Source of the DNA: Legionella massiliensis
GTDB lineage: Bacteria > Pseudomonadota > Gammaproteobacteria > Legionellales > Legionellaceae
DNA length: 64,000 nt
Assembly: GCF_000756815.1 (NCBI RefSeq)
Contig: NZ_CCVW01000001.1
Span: 620,001 to 684,000, forward strand
Direction: 5' to 3'
In this document: one piece after another, positions 55,082 to 64,000 of the stretch
Numbering within the stretch: the first letter of the stretch is position 1
Layout of the letters: every line of letters begins with the position of its first letter
Notes under the pieces: generated by a model
What the model saw: the letters and a program-made list of their open reading frames with translations, nothing else
Database searches by the model: none
Told to the model about the DNA's origin: nothing
Translations under genes and position numbers: made by a program

Positions 55082-55655
55082 ATGACTCACAAAAGTAAAC
55101 CCTCCGCCAAAGCAGGGATGATGCCTGGAGCAGCAGTTTATGTTGGTGAGCATCCCCCTACTAGTACTCAGCTTACAATACATATTTACGATAACAAACA
55201 TTATCAAAGAACCAGTCAGTTTGACGGACCTATACATCATTAAAAGGCGTACGATGACTCTAAGAAAAGCCATTGCTCCTTTGAGGGATATTCTTCATCG
55301 ACTTGCTACAAAGCATGAGCATTTAATTGATAAGGAATATTTGTTCTATTATCAGGATTTGTATGATCATACCGAACGGCTGTTGGAATCTATTGATTTA
55401 CAAAGAGAAATGATTGTTGGCATTCTTGAGATTTATTTATCAACTATAAATAATCGCATGAATGAAACAATGAAAGTCCTCACAATTTTTGCAAGCCTTT
55501 TTATCCCCTTAACATTTATCGTCGGGGTCTATGGTATGAATTTCAATTATATGCCGGAATTAAAATGGCATTACGCTTATCCGGCAGTGTTGTTGCTTAT
55601 GGTAATTTTAGCGGCCTGCATGTTTTACTATTTCAAGCGCAAGAAATTGATTTAG
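55082..55655 (+). pseudogene. corA: Deleted corA-type magnesium/cobalt transporter
   Basis: The start follows AAGGA: MTHKSKPSAKAGMMPGAAVY continues VGEH and I-H-I-Y-D, the usual N-terminus of CorA-like proteins. This frame ends at TAA 55241-55243 after 53 codons. A second frame, open from 55140 to 55655, carries the C-terminal part: LRKAIAPLRDILHRLATKHE, the helix NRMNETMKVLTIFASLFIPL, and the signature YGMNFNYMPEL with both membrane helices. Intact family members have about 310-330 residues, and only about 190 codons remain. An internal deletion of roughly 130 codons with a frameshift is inferred near 55190-55240. Confidence 0.8.
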
Positions 55656-55665
55656 CCAATCGGAG

Positions 55666-57552
55666 TTACTGAGTAAATGCGTTTTGCCCAGGCACAAAAT
55701 TCTCGTCATTCGCATTTCTTTTAAGGGTTTCTCCTGTTCGCGCAAGAAATTTCAGATTGTTCGCAGAATTGGACGCGGTTTCATTCTCGCTAGGCAATTT
55801 TTTTCCATTGTCGCCTCTTTCGCTAAAGAAACGGTTTTTATGGCGTTTATGTATCTGAGTTCCTAGCTTAGTGGATGGGGCTAAGGTCACTTTACTAGCA
55901 AGTTTGCTTTCTAGCGCCAGGAGTTTTCCTCTTTCTGGTTCTTCAGACGTGACTGTAGGCTTGGCTGAGCTGTCTTCAGGGCTCTCCTTCACTCGCTGAT
56001 CCAGCTCTTCTTCGAGTTCACTTATTTTGGATTTTATAGGCCGCTCTTCTTCCTGTCCTCTGAGAGAATGTTCGGTTTCACCCACAACAACGCTAGGTGC
56101 AAGGCCGCTATGCATTCCTTCTATTGTACGTCGCTCATCGGCCAACATATTCTGAAAAGACTGATTACCGAGTATAGCCAATACAAACCGGGTTAATATC
56201 TTAGGGGTACCGGCAAAAAACCAGACTGTTTCAGTTGTTGCATTGGGCACCATTACAGCTGCCCTGATCACGTATTTTCGGCTGGCTTCATTGGCATTGT
56301 TTAATTCGTCAACCGCTTTCTGTTTTAATCCTTCCCAGTGATAACTAATCAGGGGATCATCAATAAATTGCTGAGAATTTTGTAGCATTCTTGGCAAGAA
56401 CACCCAGGTTATTTTGCTAACAACGGGATTTGCCCAGACTGCCCTTGCTATATTAGGAAGCTTCTCCCAGGGAACAGAATAGCCTGATTGTTTGCTAAAG
56501 AGAGATGGGAGTTTCTTTTTCCCGCCCTCTATAACCCAATCTACCGAAAAATTGATTGCTCCAACATAAAGAGCTACTGGATCGGGAATGTTACGTGAGT
56601 TTTTTTTCACTGGCTTAGGAATTTTGCCATGGGCGGCTATCCCCACCTGAGCGATCAGAAGTAACTGGTGGACGGCAGTTTCATAATAGCCTCGCGGAAT
56701 ACCTGCCGATAAACCAACCAGTAAGCTAGAAATTGCCGCCGGCGCTAAGGTAGCCAACTTGGTAGCAATTGCCCCTGTTGATGACTCAATCATCCAGGAA
56801 GCAAGTGCAGAGGTACCCGCAAGCGCAAGTCCATTTGCCAAGGCGTATTCAGGGTATTCTTTGAGAAATAGCTCTTGATGGCGGCTACAAATTGGTAAGA
56901 GCAGGGTCGTTATATAGCGCCCGTTATGATAAATGGATAAGGCCGAGGCAGTTCCTTCACCAACGATAGGTATATAGCTTACTAACTTAATTAGTCCCTC
57001 GACGCCATAATAGGAAACCAAATCCTGGAATGAACCTTGTACATTGCTCAAAGTTGAACATTGTTCCTCTTCGCAGATTTTCATCTTAGGGATTTTGTCC
57101 GTCCAGGCTGACGATGCCTCGACGATGAGGGTAACTGTGCGAGCAACAGCCTGCATGCCGCGTCGTTTGGTGTAGATCCAACAAGCCGTATTGAGCAGAA
57201 TCAAGCTGGATTGAATTAGCGTATCGACTGATAACAAGGACTCATCCTGCTGTTGCTCATTTAAATAGGCTTGTCCTCGACGTTGGAGAAAATCATTGGT
57301 ATAGGAAGCTGTCACCATTGGAAGTACATCCTGAATGCCGATGCGGACTAAATGGCTGGCTACAGTTTTGGTGTTTTGATGAAATACGATGGAATAAGCC
57401 ACTTTGGGCAAAGCGCTTACCTTTCTGCAAAGATAATCAATAGTATTATAAGTAACGCTGGCTGTGCCTATGGCAAAAGCTGTGAGAGATGCATTTTCCC
57501 AGACCTTTGTTCCTACATCCTTCGCAACATCCCATGTTATCCACCAACCCAT
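55666..57552 (-). CDS. Large hydrophobic orphan protein, effector candidate
   Basis: The start is the ATG at 57552 (MGWWITWDVAKDVG), five bases after AGGGGAG. The first M in the longer frame is a TTG inside the ribosome site. The 628-residue chain has several hydrophobic or amphipathic stretches (about 30-45, 120-145, 230-280, 440-465) and no signal peptide. The polar, low-complexity C-terminal third (about 485-628) is rich in Glu, Lys and Ser (EELDQRVKESPEDSS). No family is recognised. Membrane-active orphan proteins of this kind are frequent among Legionella effectors, but that is inference. It converges with the corA remnant, 10 bases apart. Confidence 0.6.
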   Translation of the reverse strand: MGWWITWDVAKDVGTKVWENASLTAFAIGTASVTYNTIDYLCRKVSALPKVAYSIVFHQNTKTVASHLVRIGIQDVLPMVTASYTNDFLQRRGQAYLNEQQQDESLLSVDTLIQSSLILLNTACWIYTKRRGMQAVARTVTLIVEASSAWTDKIPKMKICEEEQCSTLSNVQGSFQDLVSYYGVEGLIKLVSYIPIVGEGTASALSIYHNGRYITTLLLPICSRHQELFLKEYPEYALANGLALAGTSALASWMIESSTGAIATKLATLAPAAISSLLVGLSAGIPRGYYETAVHQLLLIAQVGIAAHGKIPKPVKKNSRNIPDPVALYVGAINFSVDWVIEGGKKKLPSLFSKQSGYSVPWEKLPNIARAVWANPVVSKITWVFLPRMLQNSQQFIDDPLISYHWEGLKQKAVDELNNANEASRKYVIRAAVMVPNATTETVWFFAGTPKILTRFVLAILGNQSFQNMLADERRTIEGMHSGLAPSVVVGETEHSLRGQEEERPIKSKISELEEELDQRVKESPEDSSAKPTVTSEEPERGKLLALESKLASKVTLAPSTKLGTQIHKRHKNRFFSERGDNGKKLPSENETASNSANNLKFLARTGETLKRNANDENFVPGQNAFTQ

Positions 57553-57697
57553 GATGCTCCCCTGCAATAGTCGGAAATTTTATTCTAGGGGGAATATAAA
57601 TAAATTACCAGATTAGCTGAAATTTTTATAATTTGTCTTTGTTCGAGACAGGGAGACCCTTCATAGGGATGAAGGGAAATACAGGGGCCTAAAATCT

Positions 57698-57741
57698 CTT
57701 CTCCCCTTCGGGGAGAAGGTGTCCGAAGGGCGGATGAGGGG
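57698..57741. repeat. G-family hairpin
   Basis: The hairpin cttctccccttcggggagaag is followed by gtgtccgaagggcggatgag, like the copies at 16435 and 49408. It lies just after the nth stop and may serve as its terminator. Confidence 0.6.
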
Positions 57742-57749
57742 AAATAAAT

Positions 57750-58379
57750 TTAAGTCTTATCCTCAAACTCACACAAATCACGAATAAGGCAACCCTGGCA
57801 TTTAGGCTTACGGGCAATACAAACATAGCGCCCATGCAAAATTAGCCAATGATGGGCATCATGCAAAAATTCCTTGTCGATATTTTTTAGCAAGGCCTGC
57901 TCTACTGCAAGGGGCGTTGCGCCCTTTGCTATGCCAGTGCGGTTGGCTACACGGAAGATGTGGGTATCAACAGCCATTGTTGGCTGGCCAAAGGCTGTAT
58001 TTAAAACGACATTTGCAGTTTTACGCCCCACCCCAGGTAAGGCTTGTAAGGCTTCGCGATTATCCGGTACCTCACCAGCATATTGTTCAACAAGAATCTT
58101 GCAGGTTTTTATGACATTTTGCGCTTTGGTATTAAACAGACCAATCGTTTTTATATAGTCTTTAAGGTGTTCTTCACCTAGGTTGAGCAACGCCTCGGCT
58201 GTGTTGGCTAGCGGGAAAAGCTTGGCAGTAGCTTTATTGACACTGACATCCGTAGCCTGTGCCGACAAAATCACAGCAATCAGTAATTCAAAGGCTGAAT
58301 TGTAATTTAGCTCGGTAGTTGGCTGGGGATTTTGGGCGCGAAAGCGCTCGAAAATCTCGCGTCGTTTTTCTTTATTCAT
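57750..58379 (-). CDS. nth: Endonuclease III (DNA glycosylase/AP lyase)
   Basis: Nth removes oxidised pyrimidines and nicks abasic sites. The helix-hairpin-helix motif LPGVGRKTANVVLNTAFG contains the catalytic Lys. The catalytic Asp is in VDTHIFRVANRTG. The 4Fe-4S cluster is C-x6-C-x2-C-x5-C in CIARKPKCQGCLIRDLC. The 209 residues are the normal length. Its ATG overlaps the rnfB stop by one base. Confidence 0.97.
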   Translation of the reverse strand: MNKEKRREIFERFRAQNPQPTTELNYNSAFELLIAVILSAQATDVSVNKATAKLFPLANTAEALLNLGEEHLKDYIKTIGLFNTKAQNVIKTCKILVEQYAGEVPDNREALQALPGVGRKTANVVLNTAFGQPTMAVDTHIFRVANRTGIAKGATPLAVEQALLKNIDKEFLHDAHHWLILHGRYVCIARKPKCQGCLIRDLCEFEDKT

Positions 58380-58990
58380 TATTTATTCTTTTTCGCTTCT
58401 ACTCTAGCCATGGCCTGTTGAATATAGTCCTGTTTCGCTTTTAAATCGTGTTGTGCATCATTTGTTTGACGCGCTAGCCTGCGTTTTTCCCGATAAATCT
58501 GTTGTTTATCCTGCTCCTCACGTAATAGCCTTGTTTGCCGGTCATTAAAACGCTGTCGGGCAAAGGACTTATCATAGGTTGCTTCAGAAACGCTTTGCAA
58601 TTCAATGCAATCGACAGGGCAAGGCTCTATACAGAGCCCACAGCCGGTGCACTCCGTTTTCAGAATGGAATGCATACGTTTAGCGCTGCCAATAATGGCA
58701 TCAACAGGACAGGCTTGGATGCATTTGGTGCAGCCAATACATTCGGTTTCGCGAATGTATGCCAGGGCTGGTGGGCGAGTATTGGCTGCGGCGGCTGCTA
58801 AATAGGCTGTCGCATCAATGGCAAGTAATTCCGCTAAAGCCTTGACTGTGGCTACGCCTCCTGGTGGACAGCGATCGATAGGCGCTGTTCCTTGGGCCAA
58901 GGCCTCTGCATAAGGTAAACAACCAGAAAAGCCACATTCGCCGCATTGGGTTTGCGGGAGCAGGGCATCAATTGCTTTAACAGAAACCAT
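58379..58990 (-). CDS. rnfB: RnfB-like iron-sulfur protein without membrane anchor
   Basis: RnfB is the ferredoxin-type subunit of the Rnf/Rsx electron-transport complex. This 203-residue version starts [20 protein letters not shown], directly at the Fe-S motif CGECGFSGC. It lacks the N-terminal hydrophobic anchor of canonical RnfB. Two 4Fe-4S motifs follow (CIGCTKCIQACPVDAI and CTGCGLCIEPCPVDCI), then a charged C-terminal helix. No other rnf/rsx gene is in the window. One-base overlaps link it to metG upstream and nth downstream. In E. coli nth also follows the rsx operon. Confidence 0.88.
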   Translation of the reverse strand: MVSVKAIDALLPQTQCGECGFSGCLPYAEALAQGTAPIDRCPPGGVATVKALAELLAIDATAYLAAAAANTRPPALAYIRETECIGCTKCIQACPVDAIIGSAKRMHSILKTECTGCGLCIEPCPVDCIELQSVSEATYDKSFARQRFNDRQTRLLREEQDKQQIYREKRRLARQTNDAQHDLKAKQDYIQQAMARVEAKKNK

Positions 58991-61005
58991 TATTTAACCT
59001 TCATTCCCGGCTCTGCTCCTGCATCAGGCTGCAAGAGAAAAATACCCTTTCCATCACCTGCTGCCAGAACCATCCCTTCTGACACACCAAAACGCATTGT
59101 GCGTGGCGCTAAATTAGCAACCATCACAGTTAATCGCCCGACTAGCTCGGCAGGCTCATAAGCTGCTTTAATTCCAGCAAAGACTTGTCGTTTTTCATCA
59201 CCTAAATCAAGTTGTAAACGGAGCAGCTTATCAGCGCCATCCACCGACTCAGCGGAGATAATTCGAGCTACACGCAAATCAACCCTGGCGAAATCATCAA
59301 TGCTAATTGTGGACTCTTCTTTAGCTGGCGCTGCTTTCTTCTCTTCAATTTTGCTCACAGGAGGCTCCCGAGTTTCTAATAACATGGCATCGATTTTCTC
59401 GCGCTCAACTCTGAGCATAAGTGGTGTAAAGGTATTAATACGATGCTTAAGCAAGGGCTCATCGATGCTATCCCATACTAAGGGCGGGCAGTTTAAAAAT
59501 TGCTCGGCTGCTTCGGCCATCGTAGGTATTACCGGTTTCAGATAGGTGATGAGGATGCGGAACAAGTTTAAGCCCATAGTGCAAATAGCCTGTACCTCAG
59601 ATAAACGAGTTTCGTCTTTGGCAAGAACCCAGGGTTTATTTGCATCAATATATTGGTTGACGCGATCAGCGCAATCCATAATTTGTCTTATGGCACGTGC
59701 ATAATCGCGTTGTACAAAGGCATCGATAATGTCAGTGCGTTGCGCTAATAATTCTTGGTAAAGCGCAGGCTCGGTTAATTCCGCTGCCAGCTCATTAGCA
59801 AAACGCTTGTTGATAAAACCGGCACAGCGGCTGGCTATATTGACGATCTTGCCGACTAAGTCAGCATTCACTCGATTGATGAAATCATCAAGATTCAGAT
59901 CCAAATCGTCCACCCGGCCATTAAGTTTTGCAGCAAAGTAGTAACGTAAATATTCCGGGTTTAAATGTTTGCGGTAGGTGCGTGCTTCAATGAAGGTTCC
60001 GCGTGACTTAGACATTTTTTGGCCATCAACGGTTAGGAAGCCATGTGTAAAAACCGCTGTTGGTAGTCGGTGACCACTGCCGGCCAGAATCGCTGGCCAA
60101 AATAAGGCGTGGAAATAAACGATATCTTTTCCGACGAAATGATAGAGTTCGGTCGTCGAGTCCTTATCCCAGAATTCCGCAAAGGAGGCGCCTTGTTCAT
60201 CACAGTATTTCTTAAAACTAGCCATATAGCCAATTGGCGCATCGAGCCAAACATAGAAATATTTGTCTTTGGTTCCTGGAATTTGAAAGCCAAAATAAGG
60301 CGCATCGCGGGAAATATCCCATTGCTTCAGTCCAGCCTCAAACCATTCATCCAATTTGTTAGCAACCTCAGTTTGTAAATGGCCTTTACGTGTCCATTCT
60401 CTCAATAAGGTTTCATAGCGAGGTAAGTCAAAGAAATAATGTTCAGAGTCTTTTTCAATGGGTTTTGCGCCAGAAATAGCAGAAATCGGATCGATTAAAT
60501 CAGTGGGTGAGTAGGTTGCGCCACAGGATTCACAGTTGTCACCATACTGATCAGGCGTACCGCATTTAGGGCAGGTGCCTTTGACATAGCGATCGGGCAG
60601 GAACATTTGTTTGACTGGGTCATAAGCCTGGCGAATTGTTTTTTTAATAATATCGCCAGCTTCATTTAAGCGCTCATAAATAGCTGTCGCACATGCTTGA
60701 TTTTCAGGGGAATGGGTTGTGTGATAGCAATCGTAGGCAATGGAGAAGGCAGCAAAATCGTGTTGATGACTTTCTTGCATTTGAGCTGTCAGGGCTTCAG
60801 GGCTAAGGCCTAGCTGTTCAGCCTTTAACATAATTGGTGTACCGTGGGCATCATCACCGCAAACGCTAATGCATTGTAGTCCTAACATTTTATGGGTTCG
60901 TACCCAAATATCGGTTTGTACATGTTCAACTAAGTGACCTAAATGCAAATGGCCATTCGCATAGGGAAGAGCGCTGGTAACCAGCATTTTACGAACTTTT
61001 GTCAT
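58990..61005 (-). CDS. metG: Methionyl-tRNA synthetase
   Basis: The start at ATG 61005 ([20 protein letters not shown]) matches the family better than the TTG at 61023. HIGH-type motif HLGH lies in residues 21-24. The zinc knuckle is [23 protein letters not shown] is present in [12 protein letters not shown]. The C-terminal OB-fold tRNA-binding/dimerisation domain ([20 protein letters not shown]) is complete. It is the first gene of the coupled metG-rnfB-nth set, an order shared with some other gammaproteobacteria in part. Confidence 0.97.
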   Translation of the reverse strand: MTKVRKMLVTSALPYANGHLHLGHLVEHVQTDIWVRTHKMLGLQCISVCGDDAHGTPIMLKAEQLGLSPEALTAQMQESHQHDFAAFSIAYDCYHTTHSPENQACATAIYERLNEAGDIIKKTIRQAYDPVKQMFLPDRYVKGTCPKCGTPDQYGDNCESCGATYSPTDLIDPISAISGAKPIEKDSEHYFFDLPRYETLLREWTRKGHLQTEVANKLDEWFEAGLKQWDISRDAPYFGFQIPGTKDKYFYVWLDAPIGYMASFKKYCDEQGASFAEFWDKDSTTELYHFVGKDIVYFHALFWPAILAGSGHRLPTAVFTHGFLTVDGQKMSKSRGTFIEARTYRKHLNPEYLRYYFAAKLNGRVDDLDLNLDDFINRVNADLVGKIVNIASRCAGFINKRFANELAAELTEPALYQELLAQRTDIIDAFVQRDYARAIRQIMDCADRVNQYIDANKPWVLAKDETRLSEVQAICTMGLNLFRILITYLKPVIPTMAEAAEQFLNCPPLVWDSIDEPLLKHRINTFTPLMLRVEREKIDAMLLETREPPVSKIEEKKAAPAKEESTISIDDFARVDLRVARIISAESVDGADKLLRLQLDLGDEKRQVFAGIKAAYEPAELVGRLTVMVANLAPRTMRFGVSEGMVLAAGDGKGIFLLQPDAGAEPGMKVK

Positions 61006-61326
61006 GAATTCGGCCTGTCTCAATAAAAGGGCGAATTATAACGTATAGTCTTGGGGAATGCTTCTTTTCTGCATATAAACTGCTAATCCCCTTTTAACCA
61101 CGGGAATTCGAGTTTTTGGGGAAGCTTATTTTGTCCCGTATAAGGGAGTTTAATGATTACTTGTATCTGTTCAGGGGGGATGTTTGAATCTTGGTAAAAG
61201 TTTGGTTTTTCTCACAAGATGCGCCAAATACAGACTATTCTGCGCAGAGGGCGTGGATGCTTAGGGTGATTTTTTGATAAAAAAAACGCGGCATCTGCCG
61301 CGTTTTCCATTACTCATCTAGACTTA
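61006..61326. other. Intergenic region upstream of metG
   Basis: This 321-bp stretch contains the metG promoter region and the terminator of the upstream Ala-rich gene (61276-61306). A short segment near 61205-61220 (agatgcgccaaatacag) is the inverse of sequence beside the long inverted repeat at 27680. No gene is seen. Confidence 0.5.
61276..61306 (-). terminator. Rho-independent terminator of the Ala-rich membrane protein gene
   Basis: The hairpin aaaacgcggcatctgccgcg with closing tttt (61283-61306) is followed on the minus strand by a T-run (61276-61282 as A on the plus strand). It lies 21 bases beyond the stop at 61327. Confidence 0.85.
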
Positions 61327-61965
61327 TTAGTGACTATTGCTGAGTGATTGTTGGCTATCAGCAAGAAGTTGTTCTTCTTCTTCAACAACTCGTCCTTTCT
61401 GACCACCGCGACGAAGGTCAAAGCCATGGCCGTGAGTATCTTCAAGATCACGCTCATTCTTGTGGCCTTTACGTCCGCCTAATCCTTTTAGGTGTGTTGC
61501 ACTTTCTTCAAAGTCTTCATCGTTGCCTACTTTAGGACCTTTTTTACCGCCATTGGTCTTAGTTGGGTTAAAGAAACGATCCAATGCATTGTAAGCAGCA
61601 GCAAAAACGTTAACTACAGCACTAGCAACGATAGTAGCAGCGAAAGCAAAAGCACCGACAACTGCAGCAGCAGCAGGGATTGAAAGAGCAGATAGGAAAG
61701 CGAAAGGTGCGACAGCGCCAACGAAAGGCAGAGTAACAGATAAACCAGCAATTGCGGCTATTGTTGCAGGCCAGAAGAATATTAAGGCGGCAGTTACTGC
61801 AGCGAAAGCAATCAGACCGAGAACTACAGCAGCAGTCGCAGCCCAATGACGGCTTAAGAAATTACCAGTTGCAGAAGCAGCAGATGCAATTCCACGACCT
61901 ACAGCAGCAAAACCATTACCAACAGCGCGAGCGCCCCTAGATACTAATTGAACTAACTTCGACAT
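61327..61965 (-). CDS. Ala-rich membrane protein with charged tail, unknown function
   Basis: The 212-residue protein starts MSKLVQLVSRGARAVGNGFA. Three or four hydrophobic Ala/Val-rich segments (about 42-70, 72-95, 97-125) are followed by a long hydrophilic tail rich in Gly, Lys, His and Asp (GGRKGHKNERDLEDTHGHG). It ends with an acidic cluster VVEEEEQLL about 15 residues from the C-terminus. TTAGGAGTAAAT precedes the ATG, and a strong terminator follows, so it is a monocistronic expressed gene. A C-terminal Glu block is a known feature of some Dot/Icm substrates; that is suggestive only. Confidence 0.65.
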   Translation of the reverse strand: MSKLVQLVSRGARAVGNGFAAVGRGIASAASATGNFLSRHWAATAAVVLGLIAFAAVTAALIFFWPATIAAIAGLSVTLPFVGAVAPFAFLSALSIPAAAAVVGAFAFAATIVASAVVNVFAAAYNALDRFFNPTKTNGGKKGPKVGNDEDFEESATHLKGLGGRKGHKNERDLEDTHGHGFDLRRGGQKGRVVEEEEQLLADSQQSLSNSH

Positions 61966-62115
61966 ATTTACTCCTAAGGTTAAAAATCGAAGCGGATCAT
62001 ATCAAGGGATTTTGAAAAAGTGAATCAAAAATGCGCAATATGTTGTAACACAATTGTAAAGTGTATGTTTTTAATCAGAATAAATCGTAAAAAATAAGTA
62101 AAAAAATTGAACACA

Positions 62116-62787
62116 TTAGGCATATATTGTTTGATCTGTGATATAAGCCTCAAGAAATCCCTGCTTGCGAAGGGTACAACTGTCGCAATGACCACAGGCT
62201 TTCCCATCCTCAGTTGCTTGATAGCAAGAGACAGTCATCGAGTAATCGACGCCTAATTTAATCCCTTGGCGAATGGTTTCAGCTTTGGATAGATGTAAAA
62301 GAGGGGTATGAAGTCTGAAGGGAGAGCCTTCTACAGCTGATTTGGTTGCCAAATTGGCGAGGTTTTGAAAGGCAGCAATATATTCTGGGCGGCAATCAGG
62401 ATAACCAGAATAGTCGACGGAACTCACACCAATAAACAAATCTTGGGCGTCAAGCACTTCGGCATAACCTAAGGATATTGCTAAAAATACGGTATTACGT
62501 GCGGGTACATAAGTGACAGGTATTTCTTTGCTACCACTATATTCGGGTACTTGAATTGATTGATCTGTTAAGGCAGACCCACCAAATTGACCAATGTCCA
62601 GATTAATTATGCGATGTTCGCTAACAGCAAAATGCTTAGCAATTCGTTGGGCTGCTATCAATTCCGCTGTATGGCGTTGGCCGTAGGCAAAACTTAGAGC
62701 GTAACAATCGAAGCCTTCGGCCTTGGCTATTGCCAGACAAGTTGTCGAGTCCAAGCCTCCGGATATTAGAACAACAGCTTTTTTCAT
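62116..62787 (-). CDS. queC: 7-cyano-7-deazaguanine synthase
   Basis: QueC converts carboxy-deazaguanine to preQ0 with ATP and ammonia for queuosine in tRNA. The PP-loop [20 protein letters not shown] is at the N-terminus. [20 protein letters not shown] provides the four zinc cysteines, and the segment [17 protein letters not shown] is typical. The ATG at 62787 ([11 protein letters not shown]) is chosen over a TTG five codons upstream. queD, queE and queF are not in the window. Confidence 0.95.
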   Translation of the reverse strand: MKKAVVLISGGLDSTTCLAIAKAEGFDCYALSFAYGQRHTAELIAAQRIAKHFAVSEHRIINLDIGQFGGSALTDQSIQVPEYSGSKEIPVTYVPARNTVFLAISLGYAEVLDAQDLFIGVSSVDYSGYPDCRPEYIAAFQNLANLATKSAVEGSPFRLHTPLLHLSKAETIRQGIKLGVDYSMTVSCYQATEDGKACGHCDSCTLRKQGFLEAYITDQTIYA

Positions 62788-62871
62788 AGTAATCTCGGGC
62801 AAAAATTGGGTTGATTATAACTATAATCGCAGGCATAGTCTTTAGTTCATTAGCCTGATAGCCAATCTAAA

Positions 62872-64000
62872 ATGAAAATTTACCCCTCGTTTGCACTAGC
62901 ACTAAGCCTATTCCCCTTATTCACTTCAGCAGCTGAGCCTGTGTTCGCAATCAAAGCGATTGGAAAGGCGCCGCAAATACTTGTTGATAAGCAGCAAGTA
63001 CTCAGGGAGTACAAGGTTGTAAATAACAGTGCTGTGAGATTGACCAATAATCACCTGGTTGAGCTTCCTCCTGGCGTCAGGCAGATCACAACAGGAAAGG
63101 GTTCTTGCCAAAATTCTTTTGACTTAGCTCCTCGTGCAAGCTGCAGGCTTATTCTTGAAATCAATGCGGCAACTATGAATGCTGATATTCAGGGTGGCCC
63201 AAAAATTTGTTCTGCAGAGGATAAATCGACCTGCTCTTTGCCTGCAACAGGGGACAGTTTGGCCTTTAAGAAGAACGAAGACTTGGACGCTATTTTCAAT
63301 AAGGTCAAATATCAAAGTGCAACCTGGGGTTTGCAAGTTATCGATCAAAGCACGGGTGCCCTCTTAATTGATTTGCACTCTGATCGACATTTTTACGTCG
63401 GCTCAATTCGCAAACTCTTCTCTGTTGGTGAATTATTGGAGCAGCTAGGACCTAATTATCAGTTTAATACCCCTGTCAGTTATCAGGGATCACTAGATAG
63501 TAAAGGTGTCTTGAAAGGAGATCTTATTCTTGAGGCCTCGGGTGATTTAGCAATGGGAGGGCGCACCCTGCCTGATGGCAGTATTGCTATTACTGATTTT
63601 GACCATAATGAGGCTAATTCACTTGGCAACGCAATCCTTACAAGCCCTGATCCTCTTGCCGGTTATAAGAAGTTGGCCCAACAAGTTTATTCTTTTGGAA
63701 TTCGGCGAATCAGCGGTAATGTCGTTATTGATGACCGGTTATTTACTCCCTTCAATTTTCGTGACGAGTTTCAGGTCAGTGCGATTTTTGTTAATGATGA
63801 TGTTGTTGATCTTATAATAAACCCAGGTTCTGCAGAGCAGCTTGCCGAAGTGAAGTGGCGACCAATTTCTGCAGCCTTTACAGTCTTATCCAATCTAAAA
63901 ACAACAGCAGATAAAACAGAAGCAAGTTATAAATTGGAACCCGAATTGCTGACTTGTATTGGGGCTACGCCTTGTCAGGGAAGGGTTACAGGTAATCTTC
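62872..64000 (+). CDS. S13-family D-Ala-D-Ala carboxypeptidase/endopeptidase (PBP4-like), 3'-truncated, with extra N-terminal domain
   Basis: The frame opens at ATG 62872 (an in-frame TAG lies 21 bases upstream) and is still open at the window end. A signal peptide (MKIYPSFALALSLFPLFTSA) is followed by an extra domain of about 110 residues: YKVVNNSAVRLTNN, the pattern L-A-P-R-A-S-C-R-L, then IQGGPKICSAED and C-S-L-P. From memory this resembles a beta-sandwich module common in secreted Legionella proteins. The peptidase part then begins; SxxK is S178-I-R-K181, with LEASGDLAMGG and FGIRRISGNVVIDDRLF as in PBP4/DacB. The S-x-N and K-T-G motifs lie beyond the window. It probably trims peptidoglycan peptides in the periplasm. 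Confidence 0.8.
   Translation, partial: MKIYPSFALALSLFPLFTSAAEPVFAIKAIGKAPQILVDKQQVLREYKVVNNSAVRLTNNHLVELPPGVRQITTGKGSCQNSFDLAPRASCRLILEINAATMNADIQGGPKICSAEDKSTCSLPATGDSLAFKKNEDLDAIFNKVKYQSATWGLQVIDQSTGALLIDLHSDRHFYVGSIRKLFSVGELLEQLGPNYQFNTPVSYQGSLDSKGVLKGDLILEASGDLAMGGRTLPDGSIAITDFDHNEANSLGNAILTSPDPLAGYKKLAQQVYSFGIRRISGNVVIDDRLFTPFNFRDEFQVSAIFVNDDVVDLIINPGSAEQLAEVKWRPISAAFTVLSNLKTTADKTEASYKLEPELLTCIGATPCQGRVTGNL

Noticed and set aside
55140..55655. Short stand-alone corA-type gene
   Set aside because: The CorA N-terminus is present in another frame just upstream, and most of the cytoplasmic domain is missing, so a pseudogene fits better.

Overview
The window looks like chromosomal DNA of a Legionella-type gammaproteobacterium (order Legionellales). 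This is inferred from gene content, not from a search. The evidence is a moderate A+T content by eye, a split glycine decarboxylase (gcvPB), the conserved rppH-ptsP-(TSUP permease)-lgt-thyA block, several large orphan proteins that resemble Dot/Icm-substrate-type proteins, and a peptidase carrying an N-terminal domain I associate from memory with Legionella secreted proteins. No rRNA, tRNA, CRISPR array, prophage or transposase gene was found. Housekeeping genes alternate with strain-variable genes, and most larger intergenic gaps are filled by short palindromic repeats.

Layout. 1-5.9 kb: partial gcvPB, an EAL-HDOD signalling protein, a small XRE-type protein, an RMD1/YagE-type protein, a small membrane protein and a tandem GNAT acetyltransferase. 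5.9-12.2 kb: a serine beta-lactamase-fold hydrolase, a FabF-like ketoacyl synthase, a small exported protein, a PbgA/LapC (YejM)-type envelope regulator, and a second hydrolase of the same fold that has lost its catalytic motif. 12.4-17.8 kb: an orphan tail-anchored protein, a saccharopine-dehydrogenase-like protein, nagA and a dicarboxylate/amino-acid symporter. 18.4-20.7 kb: two overlapping lumazine-synthase-like genes and mltA. 20.9-26.6 kb: an rpiB-like gene and a translationally coupled rapA/small protein/membrane protein operon. 26.9-35.5 kb: a solute-binding protein, panD, a LysE exporter, a large secreted lectin-like repeat protein, a SPOR plus beta-barrel protein and a GYSRG alpha/beta-hydrolase-like orphan. 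35.7-48.2 kb: pepO, polA-lpxD, a YhhN protein, and thyA-lgt-TSUP-ptsP-rppH. 48.4-57.6 kb: ansA, a 762-residue internally duplicated orphan, glmU, a duplicated VUT-like transporter, a corA pseudogene and a large hydrophobic orphan. 57.7-64 kb: nth-rnfB-metG, an Ala-rich membrane protein, queC and a partial S13 peptidase.

How the genes work together. Several genes serve the envelope: lpxD and the PbgA-like protein (lipid A), glmU and nagA (amino sugars), mltA and the S13 peptidase (peptidoglycan), and lgt (lipoproteins). Very tight gene packing (1-nt TAATG overlaps) occurs in lpxD-polA, rapA and metG-rnfB-nth.

The most unusual content is the repeat ecology. A 135-bp palindromic element is inserted with a perfect 11-bp target duplication into another repeat. 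A 236-bp element with imperfect 22-bp terminal inverted repeats sits in a third repeat with an 8-bp target duplication. One six-copy repeat family provides the C-terminal codons of a host gene. Other items worth a second look are the lumazine-synthase-like gene pair, the catalytically dead hydrolase, the corA deletion pseudogene and several effector-like orphan proteins.
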